Below are positions 51,035 through 60,393 of a DNA stretch of 64,000 nucleotides, in pieces. The translations under genes were made by a program, and so were the position numbers. The stretch's first letter is position 1, and each line of letters opens with the position of its first letter. Below the pieces are notes generated by a model. That model did no database searches. It was not told where the DNA came from and saw only the letters and a list, made by a program, of their open reading frames with translations. Origin of the DNA: Actinomadura sp. J1-007 (GTDB lineage: Bacteria; Actinomycetota; Actinomycetes; Streptosporangiales; Streptosporangiaceae); assembly GCF_009793335.1 (NCBI RefSeq), contig NZ_WING01000002.1, positions 1,240,001 to 1,304,000 of the forward strand. Reading direction: 5' to 3'.

Positions 51035-51796
51035 TCAGCTCGCGACGATCGTGACGGTCAGGTCGGAGCCGGGGGTGGTGGTGCCGACCTGGTCGACGTC
51101 GACGGTCAGGTACTCGCCCGGCGACCACACCGGCGCGTCGGGCGTTCCGCCGGTGCCGGTCTGCTGCCCGGCCGCGATGGTCGGCCGGGCGGCCTGGTTG
51201 GTGTAGACCGTGGTGCCGTTCTTGTGGACGTCCACGATCAGTGCCTGCCCGGCCGGCCCCGTCCCGGCCGACGCGCGCACCGTGCCGATCGTCAGCGGCC
51301 GCCCGACGTCGTTGTAGATCCGCTCGACCCCGGCGCGGGGGGAGACGATCCCGCCGTACCCGAACACCAGGATGGAGGGGGCGCCGCCGGCGCGCGCGTC
51401 GACGTAGTCGCGGCTGGCGGCGGGGGAGTCGTCGGCCAGCAGCAGGTCGCCGTCCATGGAGTCGCCCGCCCGGGAGATCTTCCCGGCGAGCAGCGCGGGC
51501 AGGTCGGTGGTGACCATGAGGTACCGGGTGCCGGTGCCGCCGTCGATCCACAGTGTCAGCACCTCGTCGGGCGCCTGGAACCGCGGCGTCGCGCCGGCGG
51601 GTCCGGTGACGCCGTCGCCGGAGGTGACCGAGGTGACGGCGCCGCCGACCGCGTTGCGCAGGTCGGTGTACTGCGTGCCGCCGACCTGGGCGTTCCAGCA
51701 TGTCAGGGTGGCGCCGGGCGCGAACAGCACCACGTTGCCGCTCCCGGGGGTGACGGTGTAGTCCGCCGGGGTGCCCCCGAACCAGTACCGCGTCAT
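51035..51796 (-). CDS. Putative tail fibre/minor tail protein
   Basis: A 253-residue beta-rich protein. The middle has a tail-fibre-like segment (LAGKISRAGDSMDGDLLLADDSPAASRDYVDAR), resembling the repeat found where chains enter a fibre. It lies between the PhoD-like tail protein and another minor tail gene, each separated by a few bases. Receptor binding or fibre joining is likely from position. Confidence 0.65.
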   Translation of the reverse strand: MTRYWFGGTPADYTVTPGSGNVVLFAPGATLTCWNAQVGGTQYTDLRNAVGGAVTSVTSGDGVTGPAGATPRFQAPDEVLTLWIDGGTGTRYLMVTTDLPALLAGKISRAGDSMDGDLLLADDSPAASRDYVDARAGGAPSILVFGYGGIVSPRAGVERIYNDVGRPLTIGTVRASAGTGPAGQALIVDVHKNGTTVYTNQAARPTIAAGQQTGTGGTPDAPVWSPGEYLTVDVDQVGTTTPGSDLTVTIVAS

Positions 51797-51809
51797 GGCC
51801 GTGGTCTCC

Positions 51810-52739
51810 TCACTGGACGTAGGTCAGGCTCGCGCGCAGCGAGGTGTTGTAGGTCAGGTCGTGGCTGGCCCAGTAGGCGGTGATCTTGCCGTCGGGCTGC
51901 ACGCTCAGCCGGAAGTACCGGGCCCCGGACAAGATCGCGGCGAAGTACTTGTTGCGCGGCGGCCGGAACCCGACGGGAATCGTGGCGATCACCAGCCCGC
52001 TGATGTCGCCCTTGAAGATCACCTCGTTGAGGATGTTGCCGAAGATGGCGTTGACCTCGATGTCGACGGTGCCGCCGACCCGGCGCACCAGGCAGGACCC
52101 GTCCTCGCGCCACTTGGCGTTCAGAGAGATCGCCACGTCGCCGGTGTCGTCCACGAACGGCGTCGCCGCGGTCCCGTTCCACCCGTACCAGGTGCCGCCC
52201 TGGTAGAGGATGTCGCCGGCGGCGAGCAGCCCGGAGGCGTCGCCGAGCTGGCGGACGGGGCGGATCGCGCCGCCCTGGTACAGCGGCCGCATCCGCACCT
52301 GGCCGGGGGCGATGACGGCGGCGCCGGTGGGCACGGTCACCTCCGCCACCGGCACCTCGTAGACGCCGGTGTCGCCGCTCTGGCGGACCAGCGCCGGCGC
52401 GCCGGAGCCGGGGGTGCCTTGGCGGACCGCGGCGCGCACCAGCCAGGTGGCGCGGTCCAGCCGCAGCACGACCAGGTCGACGCGGGTCAGGCCGGAGGTG
52501 TTGGCGGCGATCGGCAGGGTGAGCTCGGTGCCGCCGGAGGTCCAGGCGCGGCCGAGGACCCGGCCGTGGCGGTCGGCCCGGACGTGGACCTCGCGGCCGC
52601 TGGAGTTGGCGTAGACGGCGTCGCTGGCCTCGGAGGGGGAGCCGACCAGGCCGTCGGCGTCCCAGGGGAGCCGCTGGTATTCGGCGTCGGTGACGGCGCC
52701 GGAGTTGTAGGCCGCGGCGGGCCAGGACAGCTCGGCCAT
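51810..52739 (-). CDS. Minor tail/baseplate protein
   Basis: A 309-residue protein. The N-terminal part (WPAAAYNSGAVTDAEYQRL, then VRADRHGRVLGRAWTSGGTEL) matches a type of protein found in actinophage baseplates after the Gp37-like gene. The C-terminal half is beta-rich and probably exposed. Exact role unknown; position supports a structural tail-tip part. Confidence 0.65.
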   Translation of the reverse strand: MAELSWPAAAYNSGAVTDAEYQRLPWDADGLVGSPSEASDAVYANSSGREVHVRADRHGRVLGRAWTSGGTELTLPIAANTSGLTRVDLVVLRLDRATWLVRAAVRQGTPGSGAPALVRQSGDTGVYEVPVAEVTVPTGAAVIAPGQVRMRPLYQGGAIRPVRQLGDASGLLAAGDILYQGGTWYGWNGTAATPFVDDTGDVAISLNAKWREDGSCLVRRVGGTVDIEVNAIFGNILNEVIFKGDISGLVIATIPVGFRPPRNKYFAAILSGARYFRLSVQPDGKITAYWASHDLTYNTSLRASLTYVQ

Positions 52740-52753
52740 GCGCTACCTCCTCA

Positions 52754-53932
52754 TCATCGTGTTTCCAGGCGGCCGAGCCGCGCGGACAGCTCGCGGATCA
52801 GCAGCACCAGGCGGCGGTCGGTGGTCGCGTCCGGCGTGCCGACCACGCTGACGACCGATTCGCCGTCGTCGGGGGTGGCGGTCAGGGTGTCGGTGCGGAC
52901 GTAGTCGGCGACCTCCAGCCCCGTGGGCAGGGCGACGGTGACCAGGTCGCCGATGCCGAAGTCGTAGCCCGCGCGCAGATCATCGGTGTCCACGGTCAGG
53001 GTGGTCAGCTCGACCGGGCTCGCGCCGCCGGCCAGTTCCTGCTGCCCGGCGGCGGTCAGCTCGCCGTCGGCGTCGGTCTCGGCCGGGCCGCTGACGTACT
53101 TCTCCACCCGCCACCAGGTGGTCTCGGCGCCGGTGTCGGTGACCTCCACGACCGGCGGGCTGGTCTCGCCGGACCCGGCGACGATCGCGCTGGTCACGGT
53201 CGGGGCCGACAGCTTGTACCGGACGTAGCGCAGATTGTTCAGATCGAAACTGAATCGGGCGGTGTCGGTGAGGTCCCGGCGGGCCCGCACCTCGAACAGG
53301 ATCTGGTCACCGTCCGGGCCGCTGGTCTGGCGGGTGTCGAACGCGAGGTTGCCGCCGGCGAGCGCGACCTTGCGCAGCACGTCGCCGAGCGGCTCGAACC
53401 GGGTCGTCACCGCGGTGGCGGTCCCGACGCCGGCGGGCGCGCCCAGCACCAGCCGCGGGACGCGGCGGGCGGCCAGCGCGCCGGGTCCGGCGTTGAGGTT
53501 GACCAGGTCCCGCAGCAGCGCCTCGCCGCCCACGCCGGTGCGGACGTAGTTGGCGGGCTGGGACGCCGAGCTCGCCGGCAGCGCCGGGTTCGGGTAGGTC
53601 AGGTGCCCGGCGATCACCGCCAGGTCGCTGGAGAAGTTCACCTCCACGCCGCCGGGCGGGGGCTCGTCCTGGCCGCCGTCGGCGCCGCCGAGGCCCTCCT
53701 GCCATTCCTGCGGGATCTCCATGGGGCCGGCCGTCCAGACCTGACCGTCGCGGATCACGACCAGGCGGTGGCCGGGCTGCAGCTGCGCCATCACCTCCGG
53801 GCGGGCGGCGAGGGACAGCTGCCCTGACGCCGGCGCGTTGTCGGTCCGGGTGACCTTGAGCGAGTCCCAGTCGGCGATCGGGTCGCCGACCACGTTCAGG
53901 TCCTTGTCGGTCACCAGCAACGTGATGCTCAT
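52754..53932 (-). CDS. Siphovirus Gp37-like baseplate/tail protein
   Basis: A 392-residue protein of the Gp37-like (ReqiPepy6) family: ITLLVTDKDLNVVGDPIADWDSLKVTR at the start, PGHRLVVIRDGQVWTAGPM, and GYDFGIGDLVTVALPTGLEVADYV near residue 320. These proteins follow the distal tail gene in actinophages and contribute to the tail-tip hub. Start ATG 53932 lies 19 bases from the Dit stop. Confidence 0.8.
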   Translation of the reverse strand: MSITLLVTDKDLNVVGDPIADWDSLKVTRTDNAPASGQLSLAARPEVMAQLQPGHRLVVIRDGQVWTAGPMEIPQEWQEGLGGADGGQDEPPPGGVEVNFSSDLAVIAGHLTYPNPALPASSASQPANYVRTGVGGEALLRDLVNLNAGPGALAARRVPRLVLGAPAGVGTATAVTTRFEPLGDVLRKVALAGGNLAFDTRQTSGPDGDQILFEVRARRDLTDTARFSFDLNNLRYVRYKLSAPTVTSAIVAGSGETSPPVVEVTDTGAETTWWRVEKYVSGPAETDADGELTAAGQQELAGGASPVELTTLTVDTDDLRAGYDFGIGDLVTVALPTGLEVADYVRTDTLTATPDDGESVVSVVGTPDATTDRRLVLLIRELSARLGRLETR

Positions 53933-53951
53933 GGGATGCTCACCGCCCCGG

Positions 53952-54887
53952 TCAGGCCGACTCGTAGCGGGGGAAGAACTCCAGCCGTACGGCGGACCCG
54001 GGCCCGGCGCCGGCGACCGCGAACGTCACCGGATGCTCGCCGGGCGGCAGGCTCCACAGCACCGCGCCCGGCCAGTCCAGCGCCCCGGTCCACACCGCGT
54101 CGGCCGGGCCGCGGACCTGCGCCGGGTTGGTGCGGATCGTCGCGGTCTCGCCCGCCGCCAGTGGCCCGTGCGCGGTCAGCGCCGGATCGAGCGTGAACGC
54201 CTCACCGGTGGTGTGCAGCGTCGCGGTCAACCCGGACGCGGGCCCGGTGATCGTCCACGTCGGCCACGCCTCCACGTCACCGGGGTTGACGATGGTGGTG
54301 TCGCCGAGCACGTGCGCGCTGGACACCGTCGGGAACGGGACCAGGAACGGGACCCCGGTGGCGTAGGCGCGGTCGATCACCACCGGGTCGCGGTCACTCC
54401 AGTACGGGTCCTCGCACAGCAGCGTGATCGCGGCCTGGTCCGACAGCACGCCCATGCCGTGGCGCCCCTCGAACCCGGCCTGGTAGTACGCCGCCGCCTG
54501 GCGGGCGGTGCCGTCCGGCCGCGCGATCTCCAGCCAGCCCGGCCCCAGCCGGGACGTCTGGGTGAATGCGAGCATCAGCTCCCGCCACCGCGCCACGAAC
54601 TGGGTGTGGGACTCGGCGCTGTAGACGTCCAGCGGCCAGGTGATCGCGCGCTGCTCGGGGCGGATGTGCCGGACCCGGACGCCGCCGCGCATCCGCTTGT
54701 CGGTGGTGATGGTGATCGCCGCGGCGTCCAGCCCGGCCACCCCGTCGGCGAGGGTGTGCCAGCCGAGGTCCTCGTTCATCAGCGGCCACACCGACCCGTC
54801 GGGCGCGTACCAGGTCGCCACGACATACCCGACGTCCTCGATGACCAGGCCGGGCTGGGCGGCGGGTGGGGCGGCGAGGATGGGCAT
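53952..54887 (-). CDS. Distal tail protein (Dit-like)
   Basis: A 311-residue protein with an N-terminal beta domain (MRGGVRVRHIRPEQRAITWPLDVYS), the phage-tail pattern around TITGPASGLTATL and the C-terminal galectin-like region (LWSLPPGEHPVTFAV). The order tape measure, Dit, Gp37-like is standard in siphophages. It starts one base from the tape measure stop. Confidence 0.8.
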   Translation of the reverse strand: MPILAAPPAAQPGLVIEDVGYVVATWYAPDGSVWPLMNEDLGWHTLADGVAGLDAAAITITTDKRMRGGVRVRHIRPEQRAITWPLDVYSAESHTQFVARWRELMLAFTQTSRLGPGWLEIARPDGTARQAAAYYQAGFEGRHGMGVLSDQAAITLLCEDPYWSDRDPVVIDRAYATGVPFLVPFPTVSSAHVLGDTTIVNPGDVEAWPTWTITGPASGLTATLHTTGEAFTLDPALTAHGPLAAGETATIRTNPAQVRGPADAVWTGALDWPGAVLWSLPPGEHPVTFAVAGAGPGSAVRLEFFPRYESA

Positions 54888-57800
54888 TAGACGGGCCTCC
54901 CGATCCGGGCCAGGGCGTCCTGGCGCCGGGTCATCCGCTCCAGGCCCGCCTCGGTCAGGGTGTGCTCACGCGGGTACACGACGTAGGTGGTGCCGCCGGC
55001 GGTGCCGATGCGGGCCGCGCCGGCCATCGCGTTCAGATCGCGCTGGGGCAGCACGGCCTCGGGCCGGCGGGTGTAGTTGGCGACCAGGTTCAGCCCGGGC
55101 GGCAGCCACCCGCCCTCGTCGTGGGTGGGCTGCCCGGCGATGCCGCGCAGCAGTCGCGTCGCGCCCGGCGTCGTCCCGGCCCGGTTCTCGGCGCGGTCTT
55201 GGGCCAGGATGTCGGGCACGATCCCGCCGAGCCCGAACCGCGGCCGCCGGATGCTGGACGCCGAGTTGATGTAACCGGACTGCTTGCGGACCGAGTTGGA
55301 CTCGTTGCCGCCGATCGTGATCGCGCCCCGGCCGGTGAAGATGTTGATGTGCCCGGCATCACCCCGGTACAGGCCCAGGTCGCCGGCCTTCTTGGCGCCC
55401 TGCGACACCCGGGGCAGGGACCGGTAGTTGGCGACCAGCGCCGTCCCGCCGACACCGCGCAGCGCCTTCTTGGCGCCCGCCTCGGAGAACACCCCGTCCA
55501 CGAACATCCCGCACCACGGCAGCCCGTTCATGCCCATCCGCTGCGTGAACCGGTTGGGGTTCCCCGACAGCCCGACGTACTTCTCGGCGACCTTGACGAC
55601 CTTGCCGCCGTCGCCGCCGATCTTGGCCTCCAGCGGCTTGAAGAAGGCGAGGATCTTGCCGACCAGGCCGCGGGCCGCGCCGACCGCCAGCTGCCCGAAC
55701 GGCGTCCCGCCGACCGTGCGCTGCGCCAGGCCGAGCATCGGGTTGAACGCCTTGGTCGCGGTCTTCACCAGCCCGCCGGTGAACAGGTCCTTGGCGCTGT
55801 TGAGGAAGTCCCCCACGATCCCGCCGAGCCCGAACCGCGGACCGCCCGCGGAGGTCAGGTAGCGGGCGGCGGCGCTGGTTCCGCCCCGCGCGGCCGCGGC
55901 GTTGATGCCGTGGATGAACCCGCCGCCCAGGGCGCGGGTCGCGTCCGGCCGGATCCAGCCCTCGCCGGGGGAGACGGCGGCGAGCATCGTGTCGCGGCCG
56001 GGCGCGTACCCGGGCAGCACCCCGTACTGGCCCGGGCCGACCACGCCACCGCGCGCGAACCCCTTGATCTCACCGAGCTGCTTGGTGCCCGGGACGAGCT
56101 TGGCCACGGCGTTCCACATGCGGACGATGCCGCCGTTCCACACCGAGTTGATGACGAACGCGACCGGCTTTTTGGCAGCGGACTTCAGCCCGTCCCAGGC
56201 TTTGCCGATCGCGCCGACCGCGCTGCGGAAGTACCCGGCCAGCGACGACACCGCGGACCGCAGCCGGTCGAACGTCGGCCGGACGACGTTGTCGTAGACG
56301 CTGCGGATCACCGACCCCACCGACGTCCACACCGGCCGGATCACGTTGTTGTAGATCCACCGGACGGTGGGTGCGACCACGTTGCGGAAGATCGCGGCGA
56401 ACGCGTTCAGCACCGGGCGGACCACGGCGTTGTAGACGCTGGAGATGACCGAACCGATCGCGCGGAACACCGGCCCGATCACCGCGGTCCACAGCCATCG
56501 GGCGACCGCGGCGATCAGCCGGAACGCGATGACCAGCGGCGCGATCAGCACGACCGACACGAACGTGAACAGCCACTGCGCCACCGTCGCGATACCGCGG
56601 AACGCCGGCGCGAGCGCGTTCTGCCACAGCCAGACTCCGGCCTGGCCGAGCCACCGGAACGCGGCGGCGAGGCCCGACAGCATCGGGCCGACCAGCCCGG
56701 CCAGCCAGGTGATCACGGTGACCAGCAGCCGGAAGACCGGGATCAGCAGCCCCATCCAGGTCGAGACGATCCCGACCGCCAGGGTGATCAGGAACCGCAG
56801 CGGCGGGACGAGGTAGCCGATCAGCAGCGCGGCCAGCTGCACCAGGGCGGGCAGCAGAGGCAGGATCGCGGTCAGCCACTGCGACCACAGCGGCACCAGC
56901 GGCATCAGTGCGGGCAGCAGGCTCGCGACGGCCAGGACGATCTGCTGCAGGGACGGCAGGCTGGCGGTCAGCGCGCCGACGAGCGCCTGGCCGATCTGCG
57001 CCGCGGTCTGCGCGATCAGGGTGATGATCGGCTGCAGGATGGGCAGCAGCCCCGACACCAGCGAGGCGATGACCTGGCCGAGCGGCACCAGGATCGGGAC
57101 CAGCGCCCGCACGATGGTGCCGATCGCGCCGACCAGCACGCTGATGACCGGGCTCAGTGCCCGGGCGATCGGCAGCAGTCCCTTGACCAGTTCGGCGACC
57201 ACCGACCCCAGCAGCGGCAGCAGCGGCGCCAAAGCTTGGGTGATCCCGCCGAGCCCGGAGAAGAACCCGGTCAGCGCCTGCGACCCCTCGGCCGAGGACA
57301 GGAACTTGTTGACCTCGTCCAGCACGACGCCGATCACGCCGAGCGCACCGCCACCGGCGGCCGACATCGCCTGGAAGACCTTGGCGACGATGCCGCCGAC
57401 GTCGGCGAGGACGCCGCCCAGCTGCTGGGCGACGGCCAGCGCCCCGCTGATCCATTCCTGGACCTTCCCGGCGGCGGCCATCCGCTGCAGCCACGACCCG
57501 AAACCGGCCGCGACCTTGGCGACCAGGCCGGCGATCGACCCCAGCGACCCGGCGCCCTGCGCCGCGAACGCCGCCAGCCCGGCCAGCACCGGCTGCATCG
57601 CCGGGCGCAGCCGGCGGATCGCCGTCTCGGTGCCGCTGAAGACCGACCGGACCGCCGACACCCCGGCACCCGAGCGGGCGAACCGCGCCACCGACAGGCC
57701 GGCCAGACCGAGCTCGGCCGCTACGCCCTTCACCCCGGCGCGGACCGGCCCGGCCAGGGAGGCGGTCAGCCGGGTCAGCTCGCCGCGCAGCGGCGCGAAA

Positions 57801-58780
57801 AGAGCCTGCTGCGCCGCCTGCTGCACACCGAGCAGGGTCGGTTTGAGCGTCCGCAGCTCGGTCGCGACCGACCGCGCCGCCGGGCTCAGCTTCTCCAGCG
57901 ACTCGGAGAACTCGGCGGCGTCGCCGGTCAGCGCCGCCGAGAACGCATCCGACACCCCGTACAGCGCGAGCTTGAGCGTGCCCAGCGCGGCGGTCTTGGC
58001 GGCCAGCACCGCCGGCAGCGCGGCCGCGAGCCCCAGCAGCGGGCCCAGCGCGTTGACCAGCTGCACCGCGCCCAGCGCGACCGGCGCGAACTTCAGCAGC
58101 CCGACCGCGCCCGACAGTGCGCCCAGGCCCTTGCGGGCCAGGCCGCTGACCGCGGTCAGCGCCCCCAGTCCGCGGTTGGCGCGGTCGACGTCCACGTCGA
58201 CATCGACGTGGACGTCGTCGTGGTCCAGGCGGTCGATCTGCTGCTGGAACCGGTCGATGCCGGCCAGCGCCGCGGCGATGTCGGCGCGGACATGGACTTC
58301 GGCGCCCTGGGAGGTGCGGTCGAGCTCGGCGCGGATCTGGGCCAGCTCGCGGGTGGCGTCCTCGGCGGAGATGTCGATCCCCACTCGCGCGCGCGAGAGG
58401 ATCTCCATCCGCGACCGCAGCTCCTGCAGCGCCCGGTCGGCGTCGGAGGTGTTGGCGCCGACCCGGATGTTGGGCAGCTGCGCGGCCGCCTGCCGCAGCG
58501 TCCGCTCGAACGACTGTGCGAACGCGCCGCCGGACTCCTGTCCCTGCTGGCGTTGCTGCCGCTGCTGGCGTTGCTGCTGCTGCTGGAACGGCTGGAACGG
58601 GTCGCCGCGGCGGGTGCCGCGGCCGAACCCCTGCCCGAACTGCTGCCCGGCCTGCTGCCCGAACCGCGTCACATCGCCCAGCAGGCGCCGCAGCTCGGCC
58701 GCGACCTGGGTGTGGAACCCGCGCATGTCCGGGCGGACCGGGATGTACGCCGACCCGGCCTGGTCGCCTCCACCTGCCAT
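54887..58780 (-). CDS. Tape measure protein with CHAP-type peptidase domain
   Basis: A 1297-residue protein that sets tail length. The N-terminal part is glutamine-rich (near residues 60-80) and has long coiled-coil helices; the middle (about 480-800) has many hydrophobic segments alternating with tryptophan-rich repeats (VIRPVWTSVGSVIRSVYDNVV and neighbours). Near residues 1075-1160 there is a CHAP/NlpC-like peptidase domain, with the cysteine in WCGMFVDGVF near 1090 and the histidine in GHINIFTGRG near 1143. Such domains cut the cell wall during DNA entry. Confidence 0.9.
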   Translation of the reverse strand: MAGGGDQAGSAYIPVRPDMRGFHTQVAAELRRLLGDVTRFGQQAGQQFGQGFGRGTRRGDPFQPFQQQQQRQQRQQRQQGQESGGAFAQSFERTLRQAAAQLPNIRVGANTSDADRALQELRSRMEILSRARVGIDISAEDATRELAQIRAELDRTSQGAEVHVRADIAAALAGIDRFQQQIDRLDHDDVHVDVDVDVDRANRGLGALTAVSGLARKGLGALSGAVGLLKFAPVALGAVQLVNALGPLLGLAAALPAVLAAKTAALGTLKLALYGVSDAFSAALTGDAAEFSESLEKLSPAARSVATELRTLKPTLLGVQQAAQQALFAPLRGELTRLTASLAGPVRAGVKGVAAELGLAGLSVARFARSGAGVSAVRSVFSGTETAIRRLRPAMQPVLAGLAAFAAQGAGSLGSIAGLVAKVAAGFGSWLQRMAAAGKVQEWISGALAVAQQLGGVLADVGGIVAKVFQAMSAAGGGALGVIGVVLDEVNKFLSSAEGSQALTGFFSGLGGITQALAPLLPLLGSVVAELVKGLLPIARALSPVISVLVGAIGTIVRALVPILVPLGQVIASLVSGLLPILQPIITLIAQTAAQIGQALVGALTASLPSLQQIVLAVASLLPALMPLVPLWSQWLTAILPLLPALVQLAALLIGYLVPPLRFLITLAVGIVSTWMGLLIPVFRLLVTVITWLAGLVGPMLSGLAAAFRWLGQAGVWLWQNALAPAFRGIATVAQWLFTFVSVVLIAPLVIAFRLIAAVARWLWTAVIGPVFRAIGSVISSVYNAVVRPVLNAFAAIFRNVVAPTVRWIYNNVIRPVWTSVGSVIRSVYDNVVRPTFDRLRSAVSSLAGYFRSAVGAIGKAWDGLKSAAKKPVAFVINSVWNGGIVRMWNAVAKLVPGTKQLGEIKGFARGGVVGPGQYGVLPGYAPGRDTMLAAVSPGEGWIRPDATRALGGGFIHGINAAAARGGTSAAARYLTSAGGPRFGLGGIVGDFLNSAKDLFTGGLVKTATKAFNPMLGLAQRTVGGTPFGQLAVGAARGLVGKILAFFKPLEAKIGGDGGKVVKVAEKYVGLSGNPNRFTQRMGMNGLPWCGMFVDGVFSEAGAKKALRGVGGTALVANYRSLPRVSQGAKKAGDLGLYRGDAGHINIFTGRGAITIGGNESNSVRKQSGYINSASSIRRPRFGLGGIVPDILAQDRAENRAGTTPGATRLLRGIAGQPTHDEGGWLPPGLNLVANYTRRPEAVLPQRDLNAMAGAARIGTAGGTTYVVYPREHTLTEAGLERMTRRQDALARIGRPV

Positions 58781-58828
58781 GCCTCACCCCCCGGGCGTGG
58801 TCGATCAGCAGGACGGGACAGCGCAGGG

Positions 58829-59616
58829 TCAGCGGCGCAGCAGCCGCGCGGTGAGCGCCTTGTGCTTGGTCCACCGGGTGCGTTCACGCAGCCGGTCGAT
58901 CGCCAGCCGCGGCCGCCGGTACGGCGGCACCCGCGGCGGCTTCTTGCCGGTGGAGGCGACCACCGCGGCGATCAGCACCCCGACCCGGTCGTACAGGTCG
59001 GCGACCGCGCGGGTGGTCGGGTCGAACTCGGTCAGCGACGGCGGCCGCGGCGGCGCGTCCAGGTCCATCTGGGCGGCGACCTCGTCGTCATCGGCGATCG
59101 CCGCCATGGTCCGCGAGTGCGACGGCAGGGAGTCGATCAGGTTGAGGACGAACCGGTAGCGCCGCCGGCGGACCAGGCCGGCCAGGTCCCACCCTCCGGT
59201 GGTGGTGGCCGTGCCCAGCGCCAGGTCGGCCTCGATCGCCTCGCCGTACCGTTCGATCAGGTAGGCGAGGCGCCGCCGTTTCCCTCGTCCTGCTCGGTGA
59301 CTCGGTAGTACTCCTGGACGTGGCGCATCAGCGCGACCAGCCGCCAACCCTCCATCGGCACCGACTTGAAGTGCGCCCAGTCGTCGGACGACATCAGGCT
59401 GCGCAGCTGCGCGACGACGTTGGACGGGTCGATCCGCACCGACTTCTGCCATTCCTTGGTCATCGGGTCCTGGATGGTCAGGACCCGGCCCTTGAACGGG
59501 AAGGTGTACGGCTCCTCGGGCGCGTCGTCCTCGCGCGTCAGCGCGAGAATGTCCATGCCGGTGATGCGCGGCTTGTCGCGGTGGGCGGCGGTGCGGCTGG
59601 TACGGGGTGCGGCCAT
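58829..59616 (-). CDS. Tail assembly chaperone, long form made by -1 frameshift
   Basis: The equivalent of lambda gpGT. Reading begins at ATG 59616 and shifts -1 at the GGGAAAC heptamer (59284 to 59278 on the minus strand). It continues as RRRLAYLIERYGEAIEADLAL to a stop at 58829, 262 residues in all. The extension ends in a very basic tail (RLAIDRLRERTRWTKHKALTARLLRR). It lies just before the tape measure gene, the conserved position. The extension has no usable start of its own. Confidence 0.85.
59237..59284 (-). promoter_or_regulatory. Programmed -1 ribosomal frameshift signal
   Basis: On the minus strand the slippery heptamer G-GGA-AAC (59284-59278) is in the right phase for the short-form frame. 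After a 5-nt spacer comes a hairpin: CGCCTCGCC pairs with GGCGAGGCG (9 bp) and TACC with GGTA (4 more, with one bulged C), loop TGATCGAAC, spanning 59272-59237. Heptamer, spacer and stem all fit the known requirements. Confidence 0.88.
59257..59616 (-). CDS. Tail assembly chaperone, short form
   Basis: The equivalent of lambda gpG, 119 residues: MAAPRTSRTAAHRDK, then EEPYTFPFKGRVLTIQDPMTKEWQKS, ending QDEGNGGASPT. ATG at 59616 has GGGAGCCC upstream. It helps the tape measure fold during tail assembly and is made in excess over the long form. The ratio is set by the frameshift signal near its end. Confidence 0.85.
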   Translation of the reverse strand: MAAPRTSRTAAHRDKPRITGMDILALTREDDAPEEPYTFPFKGRVLTIQDPMTKEWQKSVRIDPSNVVAQLRSLMSSDDWAHFKSVPMEGWRLVALMRHVQEYYRVTEQDEGNGGASPT

Positions 59617-59645
59617 GGGTGGGCTCCCTCTCGTGGTCGGGGTGG

Positions 59646-59969
59646 TCAGGACTTGCGCTTGCGGGCCGCGGCCGGCGCGGTCGCTGCGGCGGTGGTGGTG
59701 GGCGGCAGGAAGGCGCCGCGCTCGACCTCGGGCGCGGCGGCGGGCCGGTACCCGTTGAACTGCAGCCGCAGCTCGTCCGCGCGGTTGTAGGCGTCGCGCT
59801 CGGCGCGGCCATTGGTCATCGCGAGCGGGTACCGGGCCCGGTCCTCCTCGGCCGCGGACGGCGCGCCGGACACGGCGCCGGGCGCCGGCGGCGGGACCGC
59901 GACGGGTTCCGGAGCGGGCGCCGGGCCGGGGCCGGAGTCGGGGTCGGGCGGTACGGCGGACACGGGCAT
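59646..59969 (-). CDS. Small unknown tail-region protein
   Basis: A 107-residue protein with a proline/alanine-rich N-terminal half and a second half NGRAERDAYNRADELRLQFNGYRPA ending in the basic KRKS. ATG at 59969 has GGTGGAGGTGTG upstream. It lies between the tail-tube block and the chaperones. Function unknown; possibly related to the small proteins that precede tail chaperones in actinophages. Confidence 0.6.
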   Translation of the reverse strand: MPVSAVPPDPDSGPGPAPAPEPVAVPPPAPGAVSGAPSAAEEDRARYPLAMTNGRAERDAYNRADELRLQFNGYRPAAAPEVERGAFLPPTTTAAATAPAAARKRKS

Positions 59970-60005
59970 CACACCTCCACAGGGCGGCGGGCGGGCGTCG
60001 GGTGA

Positions 60006-60047
60006 GTCGCGTCGGCCGGCCGCCCACCCAGCGCCGGCCGACGCGAC
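60006..60047 (-). terminator. 15-bp hairpin after the tail tube genes
   Basis: 60006-60020 (GTCGCGTCGGCCGGC) pairs exactly with 60033-60047 around 12 bases. On the minus strand it follows the 60062 gene stop by 14 bases. A terminator after the highly expressed tail-tube genes is common in siphophages. Confidence 0.65.
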
Positions 60048-60061
60048 GATCAGGGGCCCGG

Positions 60062-60391
60062 CTACGGCTCCAGGGCCTGGAGCTTGAGCTGGGTGCTGTC
60101 GACGTCGATCGACAGCCGCTGGGAGTACCACTCGGTCACAAAGCCGCCGAACGTGCGGGTGGCCGAGGCGGGGATGGACACGACGCGGTCGGCGACGGCC
60201 TGCCCGTCGATCGTCTGCGGCAGCACGAACGTCACCGAGTGCGGGTTGGAGGCGTCGGCGTTGCGGACCGTGATCACCGTTCGGCCCGTGTTGGTGACCA
60301 CGTGCCCGTCGACGGTGTTGCCGTCGACCTCGGCGACCGCGGTCACCCCGCCGCGGGCGGGCCGGGTCGCCGCCAGGGGAATGCGCGCCAT
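60062..60391 (-). CDS. Small tail-region protein, possibly virion decoration
   Basis: A 109-residue beta-rich protein (VITVRNADASNPHSVTFVLPQTIDGQAVADRVVSIPASATRTFGGF). Its Ig-like or fibronectin-like strand pattern suits an exposed virion part. It directly follows the major tail protein gene (2 bases) and precedes a terminator, so it is probably expressed at a high level. Confidence 0.6.
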   Translation of the reverse strand: MARIPLAATRPARGGVTAVAEVDGNTVDGHVVTNTGRTVITVRNADASNPHSVTFVLPQTIDGQAVADRVVSIPASATRTFGGFVTEWYSQRLSIDVDSTQLKLQALEP

Positions 60392-60393
60392 GA

